A stretch of 64,000 bases of DNA from Flaveria trinervia (taxonomy: Eukaryota; Streptophyta; Magnoliopsida; Asterales; Asteraceae): NCBI GenBank assembly GCA_025506515.1, contig CM046443.1, positions 25,811,945 to 25,875,944 on the forward strand. Reading direction: 5' to 3'. Positions 56,590 through 64,000 of this stretch are shown here, in pieces. The notes below the pieces were generated by a model. That model did not search any database, had not been told where the DNA came from, and was given only the letters and a program-made list of their open reading frames with translations. The stretch's first letter is position 1, and the number at the start of each line of letters is the position of its first letter. The position numbers and the translations under genes are program-made.

Positions 56590-57290
56590 AGAGAGAGAAG
56601 CAGAACAGAAAATAACGGCTAATGAAACATTCGAGAAGAGGAAAGGTATTATAGGGTAGGGGTTAGAAATAACTGAAGGGTTTAGTGTTAGTCATCAGTA
56701 GTTTTAAACCGACTGTTGACATGGTATTACCCTTTCAGACGTTGAAACAGCTGAAGTCGTGGTTTTAGGCATCAGCAGTTAGAAAATACTGAAGACCATG
56801 GTTTTGACTTCAGATGATTGAAACAACTGAAGACTTGGTATTAGTCTTCAGTAGTTGTGAAACTACTGAAGACATGGTTTTTGTCATCAGTTGTTTAGGA
56901 TGAAACAGCAGTTGTAGAAACAACTGAAGAGAAAGTTCTCTTCAGTAGTTTTCGTCAAGTCATAGCCTTTCAGCTGTTTCATACTGTCCTCAACACTTAC
57001 TCATCAGACTTTGCATCTGCTTTTCAGTGTTTCATAGGACGTCAGTACTTATCTGTTAGTACTGATTCAGTAGTTGTAACTACATCAGTAGTTGTAACTA
57101 CATCAGTGGTTTAGAACAGATAAAGTACTTCAGTACTTGTGAGGCATTTAGCCGTCAGTAGTTATAAAAACTACTGAAGGTGAAAGAACTCATCAGTACT
57201 TATATGTGACATGGTTACCAATGATCACCAGTACTGTTTACTGAAATCATCAGTAGTTGTCACTTATTCTAGCTGCAGCATACGAAGCCT
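56590..57290 (-). repeat. Spacer between pol and extra ORF, rich in CAGTAGTT/ACTACTGAAG
   Basis: About 700 bp without coding in which CAGTAGTT, ACTACTGAAG, ACAACTGAAGA and relatives recur about 20 times in both orientations. The same motifs fill the part of this element's LTR next to the TATA box (52440-52620). It mirrors the motif-rich spacer of the other Copia element (26071-26788), but with a different motif. Confidence 0.7.
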
Positions 57291-58025
57291 AACACAAGGT
57301 TTTGGAAAGTAGAACTATTCAAAGGCTTAGTAAAAATATCTGCAAGCTCATCAGCACTAGGCACAAACTTAGGATCAATCAGACCTTTTTCAAAACAATC
57401 CCGAATAAAGTGATGTCTGATCTATATGTTTGGTCCTAGAGTGCTGGACTGGATTTTTGACAGTACACAGAGCTGAAGCATTATCTATTAATAATGGAGT
57501 CTTAGTCTCCGTAATGTCATAATCCAGAATTTGGTTCTGAAGCCAGAGTACCTGAGAAGTGCAACTTGCAGCAGCAATGTACTCGGCTTCAGCAGTTGAT
57601 GTAGCAACAGATGTTTGTTTCTTACTCTGCCAAGAAATCAAACAGTTGCCTAGGAATTGACAACCACCAGAAGTTGACTTTCTAGTTAACTTGCACCCTG
57701 CATAGTCACTATCTGAAAAAGCAACTAATTTGCAACAGTGTCCAGTGGAATACCATAAACCCAGAGATTGTGTACCTTGCAAATATCTAAAGATTCTCTT
57801 GACTGCAATCAAATGAGACTCTTTAGGAGCAGCCTGAAATCTAGCACAAACACATGTAGCAAACATAATATCTGGTCTAGAAGCTGTTAAATACATCAAG
57901 GACCCAATCATACATCTGTAAAGTGTTTCATCAACAGCTTTACCTTTCTGATCAGCATCCAGTTGTGTGGTGTTGCACATGGGAGTAGAACAGGGCTTAC
58001 AGTTTTGTAAATCAAACTTATTCAA
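57290..58025 (-). pseudogene. Copia RT C-terminus and RNase H
   Basis: The frame from 58025 to 57390 reads NKFDLQNCKPCSTPM, YRCMIGSLMYLTASRPDIMF, VKRIFRYLQGTQSLGLWY, then RNase H with FSDSDYAGC (catalytic Asp), SWQSKKQTSVATSTAEAEY (Glu) and IDNASALCTVKNPVQHSRTKHID. A frameshift at about 57420 separates it from the last part (DPKFVPSADELADIFTK), which ends near 57290. Apart from that frameshift the domain is well kept. Confidence 0.9.
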
Positions 58026-58960
58026 AAGATCTTTTGTATATTTGACTGATGAATAAAGGTTCCATCAGCTTTTTGTTTAATTTGCAAGCCTAGAAAGCTG
58101 TAATTCTCCCATTGCACTCATTTCAACCTCTTTTTTTTCATTAGTTGTAAAATCATCACACACTGGGGATCAGAGGATGCAAAAATGATATCATCACATA
58201 AATCTGAACAAGTAGCTTATGCTGATCCACCTTCTTAATAAACAAAGTTTTATCAATGGAGCCTCTAGTGAAATTATTCTTAAGAAGAAAAGTGGAAAGT
58301 GTCTCATACCAGGCTCTAGGAGCTTGTTTCAACCCATAAAGAGCCTTATCAAGTTTATACACCCATTCAGGATGTTTATTATCCTCAAAACCTGGTGGTT
58401 GACACACATAAACTTCTCTTTTATTTTATCATATAGAAATGCACTTTTGACATCCATTTGAAAAACTTTAAGATTGTGGAATGCAGCATAGGCTAAAACA
58501 ATCTGATTGCCTTTAGTCTGGCTACAGGGGCAAAGGTTTCATCATAGTCACACCTTCTTTTGTGAAAACCCCTGTACAACCAATCTAGCCTTGTTCTTAA
58601 CAATAAGCCCATTTTCATCAGTTTTATTCCTAAACACCCATTTAGTGCCTATTGCACACTTACCTGGGAAGAGGAACCAGTTCCCACACTTGCTGTTTCT
58701 TGAACTGAAGTAGCTCAAGCTGCATGGCTTCAACCCATCTATTGTCTCTCATAGCATAGAAGCAGAAGTTAGACAATTGACTTGTTGAAACACCAACATT
58801 GATATCACCAATAATCTGAGACATTGGGTGATTCTTCAGTTCTTGATAAACAATGAGATCTGTGCAAGTGTTTGTAGGACCTTCAGCAGCAGCAGATGTT
58901 GATGTAGACTCTTGAAACCAAGAATTAGATGGTAACTCAAAAGATGTAGAGGAATCAGAG
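58026..58960 (-). pseudogene. Copia reverse transcriptase (YVDD disrupted)
   Basis: Recognisable on minus: GTKWVFRNKTDENGLIVKNKARLVVQGF (58650-58565), VAPVARL region, MDVKSAFLYD (near 58440), VCQPPGFEDNKHPEWVYKLDKALYGLKQAPRAWYETL (58410-58300). The catalytic YVDD codons read TATGTGATGAT instead of TATGTGGATGAT near 58195, a one-base loss that shifts the frame inside the active site. Other frameshifts lie near 58550 and 58410. Confidence 0.85.
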
Positions 58961-60230
58961 ATCTCATCAGTATTTGTTGTGGATGGAACTGCTGAAGCTA
59001 CAGGAACATCAATTTAGCAGACACAGGCAGTTGGTCACTAAACTTGAATAGGTGAGTATTGATTTTATCATCATCATCATCAATACCACCAGGTGGAAGA
59101 CATGCTGCAGAAGATGATTTATCCACATGATCTGCAACAGCTGGAGGTTGATAAGGAACATATTGCAGTATGTCCAAATCAAACAACTCCACAGGGTTTT
59201 GTGGAATCTTGTCCATAGGAGATTCATTAAACTTCACATGCAAAGTCTCTTCAACTATCTTGTTCTGCAGTTTAAGACTCTGTATGCCTTGCAAGTAGAT
59301 GAATAACCAACAAAATACCCTGCATCCACCTTAGGATCAAATTTTTGGAGTTGATCCTTTGTGTTGAAAAAACAGGACACCCAAATGCTTTGAAAAATGA
59401 AATTAGAGGAGCCAAGTGATGGAGAACTTCATATGGAGTCTTCATCAACCTCTGATTTACTAAGACTCTATTATGCACATAGCAAGCTGTGTTACAGCTT
59501 CAGCCCAAAAGGTCAGTGGCAAACCAGAGTCAGCCAGCATGACCTTGCAGCTTCAATTAGGGTCCTGTTCTTCCTCTCCACTACTCCATTTTGTTCTGTA
59601 GTCCGTGGTATGCTAAACTGCCTTTTGATTCCCTTTGAAAGATAGAAGTCATCAAGTGTATTGTTTCTGAATTCAGTTCCATTATCACTCCTAATACACT
59701 TGATTGGAGGGAATACTGCTTCTCAACCACACACAAAGTGAATAATCTCCTGAGCAACCTCATCCTTTGAATGTAAAAGAAAGTCCATACAAATCTGGAG
59801 TAATCACCCACCATTACCAGACAGTATTTCTTCTTTGCCATGCTCATCACTCTCACAGGACCAAATAGATCCATATGCAGTAATTGCAAGCAGGCAGGGA
59901 CTTAGGCTCAATAGGAAGGAATAGACTTTGTGCTGTTTTCCTTTTAAACAAGCAGTGCAGGTTTCATCACAGTGGAACTTCTTTATTGGTAAGCCTCTAA
60001 CTAAACTATTGTGGATTAGCTAATTCATGTTTTTGAAATTTACATGACCCACCTTCTGTGCCACAGTTTAGATTCTTGAGAAGAGGCTTTGGAAAATAGG
60101 CAAGGATTGCCTCTGAGATCTATTTCTTGGAAAGATCTAAGCATACATCTTCCTGTCCTGTTGGCTCTCAGGAGAGTGTGATCATCCACACCTTATCAAT
60201 CAAATGCAGAACTTTGGATGACAGAATCCT
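58961..60230 (-). pseudogene. Copia integrase and linker (frameshifted)
   Basis: The pre-integrase zinc region lies at about 60050-59930. The core begins LLHMDLFGPVRVMSMAKKKYCLVMVGDYSRFVWTFF (59880-59775; first catalytic Asp intact). The second Asp region lies near 59690, and NGVVERKNRTL-type sequence near 59590-59560. The tail (59478-59272) gives MKTPYEVLHHLAPLISFFKAFGCP. The linker 59294-58998 contains an Asp run (GGIDDDDDKI). At least three frameshifts break the domain. Confidence 0.8.
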
Positions 60231-60516
60231 ACAGTTCTGAATTGTGAAAAAAAGCAACATGGCCTTTATCACACATTTGACTGACACTCAGAGATGTACT
60301 TGAGATTTTCCACATGATTAACATCATCAACTTTATTTCTCCATTGGAGACAAAGCCGTTGCCAATGATGTAACCCCTAGCATCATTGCCGAAAGAAACA
60401 AACCCCTTCTTTCCTTGAGAGTAGTCATGAAGAAGAGAGCTGTTCCCAGTCATGTGCATAGATCCCCCACTGTCTACATGCCAGATGCTACTTTGGCATG
60501 TTGAAGAACCCTGCAA
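60229..60516 (-). pseudogene. Copia protease
   Basis: Aspartic protease signature HVDSGGSMHMTGN in the first 30 codons, followed by FGNDARGYIIGNGFVSNGEI, as in the other Copia copy. It would cleave Gag-Pol inside the particle. The frame slips near 60330 and rejoins SLSVSQMCDKGH. Confidence 0.8.
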
Positions 60517-61780
60517 TTATAAAATCAGTTAGTTTTGGAGACCCAAACCTTTTTGGTTTTGGGCCTGTTCTCATCAACAGATGGTAAACTAATAGGTTTG
60601 ATGGAAACACACAGCTGAGAGGAAGAAGATGGTGAAGAAGAAATCCTTTGGCTTGGACCTCCTTTTCTTGTGGTTTCAACATAGGAACATATAATTGGTT
60701 AACTCTTCCCAATAGATGTTGAACCATCATAACCAGCTGTGTCTGATTTTGTGATAAAGCTTTCAGCTCATCAGACACATTGCCATTGGAGTTTGATAAG
60801 TTCCTATGTTGCACCTTCTTCTTCTGAGCAATCAGCTGTTACCTGTTTAACCCCTTCCTTTTGGATTTCTTTATGGACTTAAGGGTTACAGGATTGATGT
60901 TGCTGATACAAATGTGGTCTCAAACTCAGTTTTCATTTTAACCATTTTCTCTTTAATTTCCTCTTTATGTTTGAGTTTGGATCCTCGTTCATCTGTAAGA
61001 TGATTGAACAAACCACATACTTCACATGGTTTCTTCTTCATCTTATGTTGATCATCAACTAAAAAGGATGAAACAACTGAAGACTTGCTCTTCAGTGCTT
61101 TGAAAGCATTGTTTGCTTTCTTGACTTCCTCTTTAGTAGTCTTCAAACTCTTTTACTGATAGTTTTCTTCTTTCAGTACTGACAGTAGTTGGAGTTTGAA
61201 CTTCAGGTGTTAAATCTTGCTCTCCAGTCCTTTCAGGACTTTCAGAATTAACTCCTGAGTTGATCAACTCATTGATCATGTGAGTGTCAGCAAGTGGAAC
61301 CATCAACATCAGCTGATAGGTTCTGAGAGGGCTTAGTGCTGACTTCTACTTATGATGGTGCTGTATCAGAAAGTAGATCACATGATGAAATGGATTGGTT
61401 ATTGCTCTCACCATCAGATTCTACCTCTACTCTGGGAGTAAAATCTGTAGGTGGAGCAGTGTGATTGTAACCAATGCCAAACTTCACATTGGAAGCAGAT
61501 TGCTTACTAAGAAGCATTTCAAAACCTTTGCATGATTGTACCCATCGATCACACTCTACTTGGGTGATTGCAAGGGTTTCTTTGAGATCTTTGTACTTCT
61601 CTAGAAGTACCTCTTCCCTAGCCTTATAATCTGTGATTTGACATTTAAGTTTGTAAATCTCATCATTCTTTTCATTAAGCACAGACTCAAATTCAGCTTT
61701 TCTTTTGAAAATTGTTGTTCTAGCTCAATGTTCTGTTAATCAAAGCTACATTTGCTTCTCTAATAGATGCAAATGCTGCT
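60517..61780 (-). pseudogene. Copia gag-protease linker with coiled coil and damaged second knuckle
   Basis: 61682-61350 is a strong coiled coil (NEKNDEIYKLKCQITDYKAR...) followed by an acidic tail. 61146-60886 carries a second zinc-knuckle-like CEVCGLFNHLTDER where the final Cys is Arg. 60814-60488 links to protease. These modules correspond in order to 18339-19875 of the other Copia. Confidence 0.7.
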
Positions 61781-63363
61781 ATGCATGTTTCAGAACATAA
61801 TTGGCTTTTGCCTCAGAGGATACCTGTGATACCTTTGGTGTAAAGGCATTAGTAGATGAAGTATCTGCAGAATCCAAAGCCATAAGAGCTAGATTTCCAA
61901 AGGGACTGTCACCACCATGTTGACCAGCACCAGTGAACAGTTGTTCATGACCAGACAAATCATCTGGTAAACTGCTCCAGTCAACAACTCCTGGGGTGAA
62001 GAAGCTGTGTTGTTGAGGTTGAGTTTGTTGATGAGATTGGGAAGGTTGTGGTTCAGGCAATGCTTGTGGTTGTTGTGCAATTGGAGCTTGAAAGGATTTG
62101 GTTGAGGCATATAATAGCAGGGATAAGGATATGACATTTGACCCTGGGGAACAAAGTATGCAAGAGACCTAGGATATGAATGATGACCAGAACCAGCAGG
62201 ATGTTGCCCTCTGTTTTGTGGACTAGTACTAGGAAAAGTCACAAAGGGTGCAGAAGAGTTAGATCCAGTTGATCTACACTCTCTTGCAAAGTGTCCCAGC
62301 CTTTGGCATTTGTGACACCTCAACTTACTCTTGTCAAAACCAACTTTGGTTTTGCCAGAGAGTCCAGGAAATTTCCTGCCAGTTCTCTTATAGAACTTCT
62401 GAGATCTGATATTAATCAATGCCATTTGGCTCAGAATATCCATCTCTTCTAGATCATCATCAGCTATTCCTTTCAAATCATCCATGATGAAGCATAGATT
62501 GTCACTATTACTGCCAGAATGACTCTCAATACAACAAATGCATGATCAGAACTATTTGAAGAGAAATCAATATGCTCATCATAATTGCTTTCAGATGCAG
62601 CATATTTTGACTCATGACCAACCAAGGCAGTATTCCCTGGTACAAAGTCATCAGTGAGCTTTCCTGATGAGGACAGTTTCCTCTTCTGCTCTATCTCTCT
62701 TTCGAATGTAAGCAGTTTCCCATGAAGTTGGGTGAGAGATAGGCTATCCAGATTTGCACTGGAGCGTAGGACAATAGTGTATGTGTCCCATCTCTCAGGT
62801 AGTGATCTGAGGAACCTGTTGTTCATCTTGCTATTGTGTATTCCTGTTTCACCATTTTTAGCTCAGATATCAAGCAGGAAAAACGCTCAAACTGTTGAGT
62901 CAGTGTCTCACCCTTTCTATGAGAGAATGTCTCATATTGTTGGGCAAGGATTTCTCTATTGTTTGCTAAGACCTCATCTATGCCACCGAATTGTTCCTTC
63001 AGGGCATTCCAGAGATCATGAGCAGTTTCATGATGCATAAGCCTGAATAGATTTCATTAGGCAGTGCCATGGCCAGAATTCCATGGGCTTTAGCATCAAT
63101 CTCAAACAGTTTCCGATCTTCATCAGAGTATTGTTCTTCTTCTTCGAAACCATTTGATTGGTTTCCGGATTGTTCACCATAGGCTTATGTGGTCCATGTA
63201 CCACAGATGTCCAACAACCTGAACTGTTAACAGACAGCTGATGAAGCATTCTTCGCTGCCATATGTTATACTCGGTCCTAACCAGCATCGGGGGCTTGGT
63301 TGAGGAACCAATATTGTGTGGATCATTAGAAGGAGTAGTCATCTCAGATTCAATCAAATTCAA
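61779..63363 (-). pseudogene. Copia gag (frameshifted)
   Basis: Starts ATG at 63361-63363 (or the internal MTTPSNDPHNIG). The N-terminal YNIWQRRM block lies near 63275. After a frameshift come HETAHDLWNALKEQFGG (63035) and KGETLTQQFERFSCLISEL. From 62826 there is MNNRFLRSLPERWDTYTIVLR and a linker. The CX2CX4HX4C knuckle CHKCQRLGHFAREC is at about 62320-62275. A Gln/Pro/His-rich tail (62180-61780) ends gag. Three or more single-base shifts break it, so a full capsid protein is not encoded. Confidence 0.85.
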
Positions 63364-63551
63364 TTAAGCTATAACAGATTTAGAACAAAACACAACAACC
63401 AATTGAACAAGAGAGATCTCAGAATAAATGAACGAAAGCGTCAGAAATTCAATAATCTATAACCAGTTCTTGCAAAATGCTAATTCAATCAAACATATAT
63501 ATCAATTAGCAGTTTCAATGATCAATTGTTAGATCAATCAATGATTAACCA

Positions 63552-63563
63552 GCTCTGATACCA
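63552..63563 (-). other. Primer binding site of the young Copia element
   Basis: TGGTATCAGAGC on minus, two bases from the 5' LTR end. Confidence 0.9.
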
Positions 63564-63565
63564 CT

Positions 63566-64000
63566 TGTTAGGATCAGTGATCTACGTTTGATTGATTAGA
63601 GAGTATAGCAGCGGAATTCTAACAATGAATTAGCCAATCACAAGAACAAAAGATATTCAATGTAAGAACAAAACGGTTATAGATAGAGAGAATTCTGCAG
63701 ATATATTTCATTCAATATTCGCTTTCGTGGTAACGGAATGTCACACTTACAATTAGGTCGACACCTATTATATAAGAGATGTGACGTCTGCTGATGTCAC
63801 TTGATAGTGACATCTAACAGAATTTATCACAAACTACTGATAGTTAACACAACTACTGAAAAGAAACTACTGAAACAATAACAACTGAAGAACATACTCT
63901 TCAGTTGTTTTACAAATACTGAAACAAAGAAACTACTAAAAGGTAAACCATCACAACTATTGAAGAAGACCTCTTCAGCTGTTGTGACAACGTCTGATAC
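63566..64000 (-). repeat. 5' LTR of the young Copia element (partial, window edge)
   Basis: On plus it begins TGTTAGGATCAG and matches 52188-52632 with six substitutions and one 1-bp indel. The rest, including the minisatellite, lies beyond the window. Confidence 0.9.

Larger units (their letters stand above)
52188..64000 (-). mobile_element. Young Copia element (SIRE/Maximus-like), 5' LTR cut by window edge
   Basis: Minus-strand element: 5' LTR at 63566 and beyond, primer site 63552-63563, gag, protease, integrase, RT, RNase H, spacer, extra ORF, polypurine tract 53026-53036 and 3' LTR 52188-53025. It inserted into gypsy gag after GGTGGTG; the target duplication partner lies outside the window. 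In the 435 bp that can be compared, the two LTRs differ by six substitutions and one 1-bp indel (about 1.4%). At the commonly used 1.3e-8 per site per year that is about half a million years. Despite its youth, several frames are broken. Confidence 0.9.

Overview
This is a eukaryotic, plant nuclear window. It is AT-rich and gene-poor, and nested LTR retrotransposons dominate it. The retrotransposons are primed by initiator tRNA-Met (TGGTATCAGAGC sites). The one convincing host gene has eight exons with plant-style introns. The Copia elements carry a long extra ORF after pol, and the Ty3/gypsy LTRs and gag are of Tekay-like type. From memory this combination suggests an Asteraceae genome, but that is an inference and was not searched.

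Layout. 1-10.4 kb is intergenic DNA with a small inverted-repeat element (1396-1848), two Helitron-type elements (1910-2707 minus; 3659-5100 plus, sitting in a TA microsatellite) and several decayed tandem repeats. 10743-13019 is a solo gypsy LTR with a perfect 5-bp target duplication. 16287-31422 is an old Copia element of 15.1 kb with both LTRs, primer site, polypurine tract, decayed gag/protease/integrase/RT and a 3.8-kb extra 3' ORF region. A gypsy element (LTR 22471-24689) landed inside its RT. A later deletion removed the gypsy 3' part together with the end of Copia RT and the start of RNase H. 32521-33631 is another Helitron-like copy, inverted relative to the one at 1.9-2.7 kb.

33871-41830 (minus) is the host gene, translation initiation factor eIF3 subunit i (TIF3I1/TRIP-1 type). 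Its eight exons join to a 326-codon reading frame with no lesion. Its introns have absorbed a 371-bp hAT-like MITE, a 343-bp Helitron-like fragment and a 2.8-kb gag-only Copia element, which itself holds a 163-bp hAT-like MITE. The upstream region has site II motifs and a telo box, as is usual for translation genes.

43477-64000 is a second nest. An older minus-oriented gypsy LTR is split by a solo LTR (45171-47662, perfect TSD). It is followed by a second Tekay-like element (LTR 48064-50244, gag to 52187), whose gag is interrupted by a 0.6-kb foreign segment and then by a young minus-strand Copia (52188 to beyond 64000) with LTRs about 1.4% apart. That Copia's RT is dead through a one-base deletion in its YVDD motif.

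No rRNA gene, functional tRNA gene, CRISPR array or bacterial-type operon is visible. The most unusual signals are listed as findings: family-specific short motifs amplified in LTRs and again in front of the extra ORF; the domain duplication in that ORF; the captured segment inside gypsy gag; and the insertion load of the eIF3i introns.
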